Shown one piece after another: positions 10,562 to 22,119 of a DNA stretch of 64,000 nt. The notes beneath the pieces are model-generated. The model searched no databases and was not told where the DNA came from. It saw only the letters and a list, made by a program, of their open reading frames with translations. Every line of letters begins with the position of its first letter. Position 1 is the stretch's first letter. The stretch comes from Lentinula raphanica (lineage: Eukaryota > Basidiomycota > Agaricomycetes > Agaricales > Omphalotaceae), in contig JANVFP010000004.1 in NCBI GenBank assembly GCA_027919835.1, forward strand, positions 1,798,001 to 1,862,000, read 5' to 3'. The translations under genes and the position numbers were made by a program.

Positions 10562-10861
10562 AAGTTGATCCGTTGATCTTGGCACTCGTACCGACAACTC
10601 CGCTGTCCTCTTGTCGAAAACGCTAAGTCCTCGGTTTGTTATCGGCGCTTAATTTCCGAGTGTGATATCATGACGTAAATCACGCTTCTAATTCTATCAC
10701 ATCACATACACACTTCCTCGAAACGACTTCTTTTCAACCTTTTACATACTATCCCAGTGCCTAGGCCTGGATTAGCAAATGCTGACAAAGGTTCAACCAA
10801 CTTGAAAATTTCTAAGTTCGTTTCTTCCTCTACTCCCATCGTTGTCCACGTCCTCGACGCG

Positions 10862-13686
10862 ATGGCTTCTTCCTCTAAAGCTTCCTCCTCCAAGCGACCG
10901 TCAAGCAACCGTGTCTACGGCGTTACGCCAGCCGTTTCTTCGCCCATGGCCCAGGAGCTCGTCGTGGAATCCCCTCACCGGGTCATGGTTTATAATGCCG
11001 TCAGAGTTCTGGGAGACACCCCCGCCGACAAAACAGCATTATTTCTGCCTGCATCGGCTGAAGAATGTTCTACGTTAGTGAACAACTTCCGACGCTTTCC
11101 CAATTCTGCGCCTCCCGCTTTTCACCTGCCCCAGTATGCCCATCCGGAGAAGATCGATTTCCAGAGGGTTACCGCCAATCTTCCACCTTCCCCTGCCCCT
11201 GCCACTTTTTACCCTCCTCGCTACGTACGCACTTGTTCCGTCTTCAACGAAGGCCGTTCTTCCCAGGGAGAGGGACTGCTTTTATACCAGGCCTTGATTA
11301 TTTTACAACGAGGTTTTGCCAAAATAATCAACGGTCACCATTCCAAAGCTGAAAACGGGCGCCGTCTACTGCAGTTTCTGGGTCATCCCAACACCACTGC
11401 TTGTTTGGTAAGTACCCCTTCCACCACTTTCGTCGCCGACATCCACTAACGACCCTCTCAGCGATATTACCACGAACACTGGCACTATACCATCAGCTGT
11501 CCCCTGTTCGCTCCGGTTCTGATCGCCCTAATTTGCGACTTCTGCGAGGATCATCTGTCCGCTGCCGACTACAGGAAATGGATTTACAATAGCCGTGCAA
11601 AGGAGGGATACGGTATGAGTTCCCGGACTCGTCAACGGGTCAAAGTAGGTATCCTCCTATGTCCTCGTTAACGGTTGGAGCTTACTCGTCCCACAGGACT
11701 GCCTTGAGGAGCCGATCGCTCTTAAGTTACTGGCCATCCCTATCCCTTTCGATCCCCAGACCAGGGAGGGCCAGATTATTGTTACCATTGCTAGCCGGGG
11801 CTCCGATTCTGACCAGATCCGCCAGCCGTTTACTGATATCACCTTCCGTCCGGATCCTGCTAAGCGTGTTGTGACTCCCAAACCCAGCAGGGCTCCGCCT
11901 ATCATCAAATCCAGTACGACGGCCCTGATTCCTCCACGACCCCTGACGCCCGAGGACGACGAGGACACTGAGTCCAATGGTTCTTCGCTCCACGGCGCGT
12001 CCGCGCCATCGTCTCCCCAACCCTTTCCTGTTCCCGACTCTCCCCCTGTTATGGTCGAGGATGAGGCCGAGACCGATGACATTTTTCTCCCTGCTCCTGA
12101 GCCTGCCCCCACTATTCCGCGGCGAAGTCTGGCGCGTGCCGCCAAGGCCAAACCAGCGGTTCCCGAGGTGGCTCATAGCGTACCGGCTGCGGTGGTCAAG
12201 CGAGCACGGTCTTCTTCCACCGTGGATCCAGAAGTCGTAAGTCGCATTCCCTACCTTCATCTTTCTCTTGTTCAACTTTTTGGCTTCAGAACGTCCCTGA
12301 GCCTGCTCCCAAGAAGCGTCGGACTCAGCCTTCCACGGGGCGAACCCGAGCTCGCACTCCTGTCCCCCCTGCCTCCAGCTCTACGCTGCCCAAGCAGCGG
12401 ACTCCCTTGCGGATCCAAGAGGGCCTGCCTGATTATTTTGACGATGATGATATCCGGACTTCAGGACACAAGGACTTCGTCACAAACCCCAACTTCAAGC
12501 CCAAAGCCCCATTCTCACAGTTGATTCGTAAGGCGATCGCCCAGAACCCCCGCGCCCCCAAACTTCCATTTCTTCGCCCACCTAAATGGCAAATTTCTGA
12601 GGAACTCCGGAACTTCGGTGCTTTCGTTAATTCAGCCGACACGACGTTCTCTTTGCAGGGTCTCAGCCGGTATAGCTACATGACTTCCCGTCACCTCCAG
12701 ACCTCTTTGAGCACGACCCTTCCTTCTCCCGAAGCTCTACATGCTCCTAATAACTGCCTTTCTTGTCTCTCCCGTGGCATCGTTTGTGAAGGAGGTGGAA
12801 AACTGGGTGGACCTTGCGGTCATTGCGACCGGACTCACCGCAGTTGCCCCAGTTGTCTGGCTTTGGAGGAGCACAAGGACCGGCTCTTAGCTATACACAA
12901 CACCGTACAGGGGTTCCCTGCAGGTACGTTCTTTAGTTCTCCGGTTATTACTTGTCTAACTCCTTGCTAGGTTGCTCCGGTTCGCTTGACCGCTTCCAAA
13001 GGGCGTTGGCCGATTACGATCGCGTTCAGGCCTCCTTTAGTACCATCCTCAATGACTCTCGCCAACGGCTCGCTCAGAGCTTACAGGACGTCCGGGCGAA
13101 TGGCTTCGACTTCAACGTCGTGCTATCCAAGTGGGCCGAGGATAACCCCAACCTGCCATTAGAATACGACATGCTGGTGTGGTTGTCTACCCTTTTTGGC
13201 TGGGACTCGTCTTGCAACATTGCTCCATACCTGTCTAACCCTGCCGACACAGCTCGCTTAGAAGCCTTCCTTCACTCCAACGACCCCGTTCTACCTAGCG
13301 TTGTCGTTCCTGAGCTACCTCCATCGTCCTCTTCTGACCCAGCTCCTTCTTCGAGGGATCCCGACTCTGCCACGTTACCTCAGGTCCCTTCTTCCTTTCC
13401 TACGGGCCCCGTTCCTTCCTCTCGTCGCCGTCCCGCGGCTGCAGTGCCCATTAATTTTGGCCTGGGCCGCAATTCTCATACTCCTCCTGCCTCCACAGCT
13501 GCCGACGATGACATGGATGTTGAAGATGGAGCATCACGAACTTCCGCCGGCCAGGCCTTAGTAGCTGAGTACGACGATAGTGAGGAAGAAGACGACGATG
13601 ACGCCAAGTCGGACGGTGACGATGATGATGACGCTGAACGTACGGAAGTTGCTACTCCTGCTCGCTCTCCAAAAACCCGTAAATAG
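10862..13686 (+). CDS. Unknown 872-aa protein with Cys-rich cluster and acidic tail, five exons
   Basis: I do not recognise a named family. Exons 10862-11407, 11462-11644, 11697-12236, 12290-12923 and 12971-13686 join into 873 codons with consistent phases. The introns are 47-54 bp with GT..AG ends and, in most, CTAAC or TTAAC branch-like sites. The start ATG at 10862 (context GCGATGG) is the first in-frame ATG; a GTG-led frame reaches back to 10757. The protein begins with a Ser-rich segment, has a Pro/Ser/Glu-rich middle, and at about residues 577-618 a cluster C-x2-C-x6-C-x9-CxxC-x6-CxxC (CLSCLSRGIVC, PCGHC, CPSC) that could bind zinc. The last 50 residues are Asp/Glu-rich, ending KTRK. 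Similar Cys-cluster proteins, as I recall, accompany gypsy-like elements in agaricomycetes, so a mobile-element cargo or Gag-like role is possible but unproven. It is antisense to the pol fragment downstream. Confidence 0.8.
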
Positions 13687-13689
13687 CGT

Positions 13690-14371
13690 AGTAATCGGAC
13701 TCTAATCCACAGAGCCATACTATCCTACGATTTCTTTTTGTCGCAAGTTTGTATATAGCCAGTATCTCCGGGTCTCTAGTATTCACCTAGTAGATCCCCT
13801 TCATCATGAATGACACTGCCCCTGTGGGCTTTTCTTGTTCCTTGTCTGAGACATTCCTAAGAATTCATACTTTCATCTTCAAGATACTTGAGAGATCCTC
13901 TAAGAGTTCTTCTGAGTTTTCTAAAGCTAACTTTCAAAGCCTCTGAGTCTCCTCTAAGTTGACTTTAAGTTTTTGGGTCTCTTGCCCTTAACCAACACCT
14001 GATAGAGCACTGTCAGTACTTTATTGATACCTTGGACTCTTCTAAGTGTTTGTCTTTTGACCTTTCTAAAGCTTTTGCCTTGCTCTTGTCATTACCGAAG
14101 CACAAATTTCGGTCTGATCAGCTAGATCATTTTGATCTGCTAGATCAAGCCCATCAATGTTAATTCTTCGGTTATCAAGTTGGTGGTTGCAGCCTCATAT
14201 GGCATGTTAAATCCATTGGGCTTTACAAATTGCAAGCTGCGTCGGTTTTAGATCTAAGTCTTTGCGTTGTACGCATGCTTAAGCTGTCAATGAGCACAGG
14301 TCTTTTAGATCTCGTAAAATTTTCATGAAATTTTCTGAAATTTCGAAAATTCTTGAAACACCGTGTGTCCC
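13690..14371. other. Intergenic region between the two unknown genes
   Basis: No gene is supported. It has a CT-rich stretch with repeated TCTAAG/TTCTAA words at about 13850-14060, and adjacent GATC palindromes GATCAGCTAGATC and GATCTGCTAGATC at about 14116-14147. Confidence 0.5.
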
Positions 14372-14432
14372 CTCCCCCAAACTAAAGCTCAGCAGTCCCC
14401 TGCTGACCCGAAGCATCGGAAAAGGTATAAAA
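14372..14432 (+). promoter_or_regulatory. C-rich tract, hairpin and TATA box before the 552-aa gene
   Basis: CTCCCCCAAACTAAAG (14372-14387) is followed by the hairpin TCAGCAGTCCCCTGCTGA and then by GGTATAAAAGCC at about 14424-14435. The ATG is at 14476, about 45 bp below the TATA-like box, a reasonable core-promoter spacing for a fungal gene. Confidence 0.6.
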
Positions 14433-14475
14433 GCCCTTGATCTAAGAGATCCGACTCCCAACTCAACGAAAAAAA

Positions 14476-16492
14476 ATGGCTCCCAACTTCGAGTACCACA
14501 ATCTCCCTATCTCGCTTGAAGCTGACTTTGCCAACTGGTGCGTCGACGCGGAGTACTGGGCTGCTCGTGTTAGCGATGACAAGAGCCTGGCCTGGCAAGG
14601 TGCCAAGTACAGTTCTAGCAAGGACAAGGTCGAGTTCACCGCGTCCAACAAAACGATCTTTTTGAACGATGTTCGCTGCGCGTATACTCATTTGGTACGG
14701 AAATCGTGTGATCTGCTAGATCTAACCAAACTAACCATTTTCCGTTAGCTCATTCGAGTGTCCCGCGACGCTGCGTGCATGAACAAGGACTATCTGCGGG
14801 CGTACGACAATCTCGCGGAGGAATTACTTTCCGCCGTGAATGCGTACCGCACTATCCGTGACGAGATCCCTAAGCAGTTTCCCAAACTCTCCGAAGAGGG
14901 AGGGAAGAACGCTGAGATCGTCAGTTTCTACATTCAGCTGAACGACCTTCGTCGCAAAAAGCTCCGTGAGGACCAAGGCAGACAGGGTTCTCCTGCTGTC
15001 AGTACTCGCGGACCTAGTGTTCCACCGGCTGATCCTGAAGGACCGTCGAAATCCAAGTCGAAAGGCAAGGAAGTTGCGACTGATCCAGCAGATCCAGCAG
15101 TTTCTGATGCTGATGCCAAGTTCATGGCAGAGGTGGTGCGTTTCCGCAACTATTTTCGAAGATTCGTTTATTGACTGAAGGTTCCAGGATGCTGATCTTG
15201 CAGAACATGGTCCTTCTCCTCCAAAAGGTCCTCGAGGCGCACTTGCTAACCATTTACGAGGCCGCGGACTTCCCATGCGAGGACACTTCCGTAGTCCACG
15301 CGAGCAACGCTTTGAAATGCAAGAATCACTGCGTATGGGTGTGCCTGTTCCGCGGTACGACCCTCCGGTAAGTATTGGACCTTGATCTGTTAGATCAGCT
15401 GCTAACTGTTCATCCAGCCTCGTCGTGCTGAACTCGTCATCGATCATATCATTGGTATGGACGAAAGGATCAAGCACGCCAAGGAGGAACGTGAAAAAGG
15501 CGAGAAGGGGAAGAAGACCGCGGAAGCGACTCCTCCTCCTCCTACCAGACCCTCTACGCGTTCCAAAAGCAAGAGGAAATCCGCTGACGACGAACCCGCC
15601 GCTCTGGCAGATCAGGATGTCTCGGTACGTTGCTGATCTTGTAGATCAGACAAGTTTATGACTAACCCGTGCCATAGATGGCTGACGACGTCGAGGATTC
15701 TACTCCTGCGAAGGCTAAGACCAAAACCAAAAGGCGCGACACCGTCGACGACGATGACACTCCGAAGTCTTCCAAGAGCAAGAGCAAGCGCAAACGTTCC
15801 GAACGCGATGTCGGTCCTGCGGACGGTGATGAGACTGAGCGGGCTCTGTCTCCTCAAGCACATAGTACTGTGCACGCTGTAACCGCGATCTCCCAGCCTC
15901 GTGCTGTTGGTGAAGATCTGATTAAGAGGGTGAAGTACTCGTTGGAACTCGCGGATACTAGTGAGTACCACTTCCTTTTTCCGCTTTTTCGTACGGACTT
16001 CTACGGAGACTCGTTGATCTGCTAGATCACACATTTTCCGTTAGATATTTTCGCTTTGCATAGCCCGGAGTCCTTCCGCAAATCTTCGTGTTACTGATTA
16101 TTGTTACAGGTACACCCGACGATACTGATCATCGAGATCTCGTGCAACTTCTTCACAACATCGGACTCGCCCACAACCCGGAGGTTGAATCGTACACCGA
16201 AGAGCAGTACAATGCCTTCATCAACTTCCATACGACCCAACTCTTCGACTGTGTTATGAAAGCTCGTTTCTATGCACACCGTGGGGAGGCTAGTCAACGG
16301 ATCATCGACAACGCCAGGGCTGCTCGGAAGGCTGGTGAACCTCTGCCCAAAGACGAGGACACTACCATGACTCCTGCCGACGTTGAAGAGGTGTACGTGT
16401 TTTCCGCACCACCGTCGCTGCCACCCGTAATTAAAATTGCGCAGACAGACTTAGAGGATCCCGCAATGCAAGGGCCACGCTCCGCACCTTAA
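14476..16492 (+). CDS. Unknown 552-aa charged protein, six exons
   Basis: No family recognised. Exons 14476-14694, 14749-15135, 15188-15367, 15418-15624, 15678-15960 and 16110-16492 give 553 codons including the stop, with every phase consistent. The start follows an A-run (AAAAAAATGGC). Residues 1-75 contain WCVDAEYWAARV and AYTHL. The middle is rich in Lys/Arg/Glu/Pro (SKSKSKGKE, PPPPTRPSTRSKSKRK, KAKTKTKRRD), suggesting a nucleic-acid-binding or nuclear protein. The C-terminal 130 residues look folded (YTEEQYNAFINFHTTQLFDC). Four introns carry the palindrome GATCT..TAGATC (14710, 15384, 15634, 16016), which is unusual. It sits tail to tail with the pol fragment (stop at 16704) and has its own TATA box, so it appears to be transcribed independently. 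Confidence 0.8.
14695..16109 (+). repeat. Intronic GATC palindromes in the 552-aa gene
   Basis: Copies: GATCTGCTAGATC at 14710-14722 (intron 1), GATCTGTTAGATC at 15384-15396 (intron 3), GATCTTGTAGATC at 15634-15646 (intron 4) and GATCTGCTAGATC at 16016-16028 (intron 5). Intron 2 has none. All sit between donor and branch site, where a small hairpin could form in the pre-mRNA. Confidence 0.85.
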
Positions 16493-16666
16493 GCAAGTGC
16501 TTATCGAGGCTGACCATCTAGATCATCGTTCATTCTGCCCTGTCGCCTATTTTTATACCTGTACTTTTGTCAAGTCAAGTATCATTGGTAGTTTTTGAGG
16601 TAATCCAGTGGCAACTAAATTCCTCGAGTGAATATTGAGATAGAATAAGTTGAAACATCGCGGAAA

Positions 16667-16695
16667 CTCCCCCAAACTAACTGATCTGTTGGATC
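16667..16695. promoter_or_regulatory. C-rich tract plus hairpin, copy 3; possible polypurine tract of the minus-strand pol
   Basis: CTCCCCCAAACTAA at 16667-16680 is followed by the palindrome CTGATCTGTTGGATCAG. On the minus strand it reads TTAGTTTGGGGGAG about 25 bases after the pol stop codon at 16704, the position expected of a retrotransposon polypurine tract. The sequence beyond it (TTTCCGCGATG) does not begin with a standard TG, so the LTR boundary is unclear. Confidence 0.5.
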
Positions 16696-16703
16696 AGGCA
16701 TGT

Positions 16704-18970
16704 TTAGAAAGATTTCCGTCGACCACTTCGTCGTGGACCATTCGGTAGAGACGGATTCGCCTCTTCCTCTTGATCTTCGGACTCAGCAGCCTTCAGATCC
16801 TCCGGATCAAGCTGTTCAACAGGCGGAACCAGTGGTGGTTCAACGGAATTCGACTGATCATCACCGGAAATGTTTATTCGAGGGACAGTACTGAAAATAA
16901 AGTCCTCCACTTCCTCAGGTTCATCTTCCTCATCCTGTACCATAGATTCTAACTGCTCAGGCGACAGATCTATCAGATCATGTATGTTTTCCGGCAGTTC
17001 GATCGGTTCGTAACGAGCATGATGCGGGATGACACGGAAAGCACCCACTTTGTCTTTAAGCACAGTGCCATCCATTTCCGCTATGATATATGCGCCTCCT
17101 CGTGTCCTCCGGATAACAACCATAGGTCCACGATATCGAAGGTACATTTTCCGATCCAAATTCTTCTCGATAGCAGTGTTCCGTACTTGTACTAAGGTTC
17201 CCGGTTTGAAATCCCAGTCCTTAATTGTGTACTTGTACTTTTCTTCGAAAACTCTCGCTTCTCGACGTTTGTTCTCGTCGATCCGTGATTTCATGTTCTC
17301 GACGAAGGAACGATGTTTGGAAAGAGCCTGAGCCCGGAAGCCCAGTAACTCTTCCCGTGATAGTATTCGATTTGGTGGATTGACCAAATATGTAGATTCA
17401 ACAATATCGAAAGGTAGCAGAGGTTCCGTCCCGGTAGCTACGAAGTATGGTGAACAGCCTAAGCCTCTCCGTGCAGTAATACGATCAGCCCAAAGTATCG
17501 GTTTCAAGAAGTAGTACCATTTTGACAGATCTCCCGCACACGCTTTCGCAAGTGCTTGTCTCAGATCAAAGTGGGCACGTTCAATCTTTCCGTTAGCTTG
17601 TGAATTGTAAGGCGATATCTGTATTCCACGGATCCCGTATTTCTGTTCGAGCCATCTCAACATAAGCTTCATCTGTGGTGCATTGTCCGAGACCACGATT
17701 TCCGGACATCCCCATCTACATATGATGTCTTCAAAGAACCATTCCGCGAGTGATCTCGCGTTTTCAACTCTCAGTGCCCTAGCTTCCGACCAACTCGACA
17801 ATGAATCCCTTCCATGAACGATATATCTGCAACCATTACTGGCCGGAGACATAACCATAGTATCGATATGTATCTTTTGGAACAAGGATGGCGTGAAGGT
17901 CACCGTTGGAGGGATCCGTACCAAAGACCTAAGTCGATCTTGGCAGGCTTGACATGTTTTCACATACCACTCCACGTCTTTCTCCAGATCAGGCCACCAA
18001 AACCTCTTTTCTAAGAAGTCTTTCGTAGCATAGGTACCCTTGTGTCCTAAAGCATCATGAGCACTGTGCAATAGATACATTCGTTTTTCCGGTTCAACCA
18101 CTAAACGCAGTTGATCTGTGGATGGTTTCCGATGGAACAGTCGACCTTCCGAGTCTATTGAAAAGGACAGCGTTTTCCGGTCCATTTCCGCTCGTTGTCT
18201 CTTGTCCAACTTCGCGAATTGCTCAGCATTCGGGTCCTTAAGCCATGCTCGGATTTCCGGTAACTGCTGATCTAGACGATTTCCGCCATCCGATCTATGA
18301 GATATCGGATATTTGTGATCAGGTCCCCACGTAGCATTGTCGGGGATCGCAGTATACTGCAGAAACTGAGAGGTCAAAGGCATTCCCGAGGCCTCTAAAC
18401 GTTCTTTGAGGAATGCATGCTGGATCTCTTCCTCCCGGGCAACTTGAAGATCCTCCGCAAACTCATCTTCAATGGTCTCGCAAAAGTATCCAGTCCGGGG
18501 ATCTATATGATCTTTGAATGATTCAAAGGGCAATGGATCGTCCGCTTCGTCCGCTTTGAAGAACCTAACGTTGTTGGAGTCATCTGCATCTTCTGCCAGA
18601 TCCTCTTCGGTTTCCCGACGAGGGGTAGTCCAACCTCCCGGAGGTCTTCGAGACAAACCATCAGGTCCAAAGGTTGCTCCTTTGACATGAATCAAATCGA
18701 AATGGAATTTACGGATATCTTCAATCCAACGGTTGATCGTAGCGTTTGGACCACTACTCGGATTTTCAAGCATTCCTTGAATATAGCTAGCATCCGTTTC
18801 CACCGTGAGTTTCCGACATCCATAAAGAAGATAGTGTGTTGCTCGGAGAGCAACCTTCAGACCATAGAGTTCCCGCTTAGATTGAGAAAACCGAGCTTCA
18901 CGTTCATTATACGGGATGGATCCGAAGTAATTATAGTAAATCTTCGTCCACTGGCAGGGAACTGATATAT
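16704..18970 (-). pseudogene. Ty3/gypsy pol: RNase H end and integrase, 5' truncated
   Basis: A long minus-strand frame (at least 18803-16704, open upstream to about 18970) encodes the C-terminal half of a Ty3/gypsy polyprotein. RNase H residues include SQSKRELYGLKVALRA, VETDASYIQGML and HVKGATFGPDGLSRRP. The integrase follows with the HHCC zinc finger (HDALGH, CQACQ), the catalytic D,D35E triad (IHIDTM, VVSDNAP, NGKIERAH) and a C-terminal KYRGP-like segment (MYLRYRGPMVVIRR). Protease, reverse transcriptase and Gag are absent, and sequence above 18970 is unrelated, so the element is truncated. The remaining frame is intact over about 700 codons, so truncation appears recent. The C-terminal tail is acidic and ends in a basic RRSGRRKSF. 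Confidence 0.9.
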
Positions 18971-20900
18971 ATGACCCGTAAAAGGCTTCAACATAGAGGG
19001 CATATATTGCAGTATAATTCCCTGATTTAAACTTTGTTACAGCAATGATATAACTTTCGAGAAATGCTCCGATGAATTGAATATTTTACAATATATTTAA
19101 CTTCATAAAAAGCATCAATTTTGCCTCCTGTATATTCTTGCTTTAACAGCCTATTTTACCAGAATAATATCCATGATTTTACCTTTGGAATATTATACCT
19201 TTTACCGGCCATTTTACCGGCATAATATGGCATCTTTTTCGGTTGCGAAAAGCAACGGGCGAGAAACGGGCGATCAGTGGGCAGACTTCGGCTTTTCTTT
19301 GCCTAAACAGTGGGCAAGTAAGGTTGCAGAGTGCTGCAATGGGCGATGTCTTCGAGTGAGCGGGTACTTCTTTGTTGACATTTGGATTCAATCAGCCTTT
19401 CTTCCTTTACGCTTTCCACTATGTACCGCCGTCTCATCCACATCCGTGGCCACCTCCACATCCTCCTAAACCTCTGAATCTTTCCTAACCTCGAAACTCG
19501 AATCAAAATCTGCGTGCTCACGACCAAACTCGGAATGAAGCTAAGAATCCCTGGATTCACGAACTCGAACGTGATCTGAGTCTCAAAAACTTAACCTTAT
19601 ATCTCAACGTCACAAGCAGAAGGCCAGGGGGAGACAATCTCGGAGGTGTCGAAAGTGTATGGATTGCTATTTGCTAGAGTTGAAGAGTTTCCTGAGATGG
19701 GGTCGTAAGTATCTTTCTCTTTTGGCAGTTATTCGTTCTGAATGTGAGATTCTCAGATGGCTTTATGTGCCTCGTAGATTTTTGTAAAACTCGATTCATG
19801 ACACATGTTCTGCCCTATCTGAGTACCCTCTGCAATCCCCCGACCAATCCCTTTCATCTCCTTTTCATTAGTCCCCACAATACAATGCTCAAAGACGAGG
19901 AAAAGGCCCAAGCCGAGGGACGAAAGTTCGAGCGTTGCGTCGAAATTTTTGGAGGTCCGATTTCTCTCTCTCCCTTGCTCTCTCACTAATCTCCTCTTCA
20001 CCCTCGAAATTCTTGTTGCTAGTCGTTGACCACACCCCCAAACACACAACGCGCCACGCGCCATGCACTCACACGTAGAATGTCTGATTCCTCTTACTCG
20101 ATCAGCTTCAGCTTCATAGACCATCGCCCGTCGTTGTCGTCATCATCGTCATGGATTCCACATCGACTATCGACCATTCCACTATAAAGTTTTACCGCAG
20201 ATGTCAAACAGAATGACAACGAGTCCAACCACTTCCCCTTGCCTCAGATTTTCCATTGGGCTCGTGCTATCGTACCTTCTCCAACGAGTCTTACCCACTT
20301 AAGGGTGCCGTGTGGGTGTGTTGTCGGATGAGGAGGTGGATAGGGGGCTCATACGGGGGAGTCGTGTCACGGAGCTCGTGCAGGGGAGGAAGGAGAGAAG
20401 GGAGAAGGCTGTTGCAGAGAATAAAGATATGAGGACATTGATAGAAGGGAGGGGGGAAGCTTGTGTACATTACGTTTTACAAATCGTTTCCCCTTTCTGA
20501 TTCTGCGAGGAATCCGGTCCTCCGCCTCATGATTTACATATTCGTAGTCTCGGTCTCCTCCAGGCATTGAGCGGGACATGAAACTTTGGTAGCATGGAGT
20601 CTGAAAATCTGGCATTTCATGAAGCAAGAATTTTGCTTAAGTTCTACGTACGAACATTGTATACTTATCATGATGGCAAAGCTATCGATGAATGCCGCGC
20701 CACATGAACCATACAGGTCCCGTTACATCGAAATGTGGAATGTCAACTTAAAATTGCTTTACCAACCTACTCGGATGGTTCGGGAAAGGATTCAAAACGG
20801 CGAGAACTTGGAAGTGTCTGTCGTGATCCTTTCTCAGCTCTTTACCACCTACTTCAACCCGACGAAACCGAGTGCAGCAAAGCAAGAATATAAGATGAAA
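18971..20900. other. Unassigned sequence downstream of the pol truncation
   Basis: The first 250 bases are AT-rich and contain a local inverted repeat around TTTTACCGGCCATTTTACCGG. The rest has mixed composition with short frames (the longest about 123 codons, 19753-20124 minus) that show no domain I recognise. Confidence 0.4.
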
Positions 20901-20923
20901 TGAAGATACACGCAAACAAAAAA

Positions 20924-22111
20924 TCAAAGCCTAAAGCACAATGAAAAAGGTGCCGAGATCAAAAAGATACACAGGAAGAGCAACGGAAAAAGTCCACTCA
21001 CACCCGTACAACACAACACTAGCGTCAACACCCAGAAGAACGTCACGAACCCTCCAAAAATATGTACTCGTGCCCACCACGGGACCATCAACGGAGAGCC
21101 GATCCAACTGATTTGCGTCCAATCAGCAGTCAAAATACTCATAACGAGGCCAGAGTACACCCCACTGAACAACTGGTTCACAACATTCGCTGAATATCGA
21201 CAGGGAGGTGAAAAGGAATCCAGGTAGGAAGAAGAACAAGAAATTGAAGAGGGTAAGGTAAAGGAAGTAGCGGTAACGGGTGATTGGCCGGCGATATCGA
21301 TGGGGAGTCCTGGAGGGGTTTGGACGAGCACTTGAAGAGAGAGGGTTGTTAGTAAGCATTGGAAGGTTTGTGATTTCGGTAGCTTGGGAGTGGAATCGGA
21401 AGGAGCACACGGATTGAGGGATGTCGAGAATTTGGAGAGGAAAGTGATAAGAGCTGCCGAAGCGAACTTTCTACGTTTCACTGTAGCCGTCTGATGGAGT
21501 TCTACACCGACCAGACTAAAAGCCTTCTGCAGGCCCCCGCGAGGCCAAAACCGGTGAGCTGGGTAGCGAGGACAAGGACGACAGAAAACCAGTAACCCCA
21601 GACTTGGTTGTAGTATATCGATGACATTGATGGCATCATAAGTAGAGGAAATGGCGACGTTGGCCATGATGAAGACCAGACCGTGCTCTTTGATGTTCCA
21701 TGGTTGAGTGAGATCGAGAAAGATGGGGTGGACCTACGTCATCGTCGTCGTTTCCCCGTCGAGCTCAGGTGAAGGGGCTTTTCTCCCCATCTGGATACCC
21801 ACTTCAACACTCTCGGCAACTTTGATTCTGTACGTCCTAATCGGCAGCAAGAAACTCAAGCCTTTGCCCATCGGAGAGCTCAACAACAACAACGCATTGA
21901 ACACCACGCTCGGTGCCGGACTGCGGAAATCGAAGAACACGTTCACATCCGGAAAAGTCGACGCTGGCATCTCTGGATCGTTGATGTTCGATACAGGTGC
22001 TCTCACTTCGGCAAACGGAGGGTCTTCTTCGGCGGAGACTGTGGAGAGATAAGAGGAGAAGGATAAATTGATGGAGGGCGTATGAAATGGGGTCGAAGAG
22101 GATATCGTCAA
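20924..22111 (-). pseudogene. OPT-family oligopeptide transporter fragment
   Basis: OPT transporters move small peptides or related solutes across membranes with about 14-16 helices. Reading the minus strand in order, the pieces are EDPPFAEVRAPVSN and DPEMPAST (22030-21950), FRSPAPSVV and MGKGLSFLLPIRTYR, then PWNIKEHGLVFIMANVA (about 21690-21655), QLTGFGLAGACRR, RYRYFLYLTL, VNQLFSG, LTADWTQISWIGSPL and PWWARVHIFGGFVTFFW (near 21050). This order matches the N-terminal half of fungal OPT proteins. The pieces lie in three frames; one junction could be an intron, but others look like frameshifts, and the C-terminal half is absent beyond about 20930. I call it a truncated pseudogene. Confidence 0.75.
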
Positions 22112-22119
22112 CGGATTGT

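Noticed and set aside
11657..12275. Long minus-strand ORFs opposite the 872-aa gene
   Set aside because: They are antisense shadows of GC-rich exons. The plus-strand model explains the region with five phase-consistent exons.
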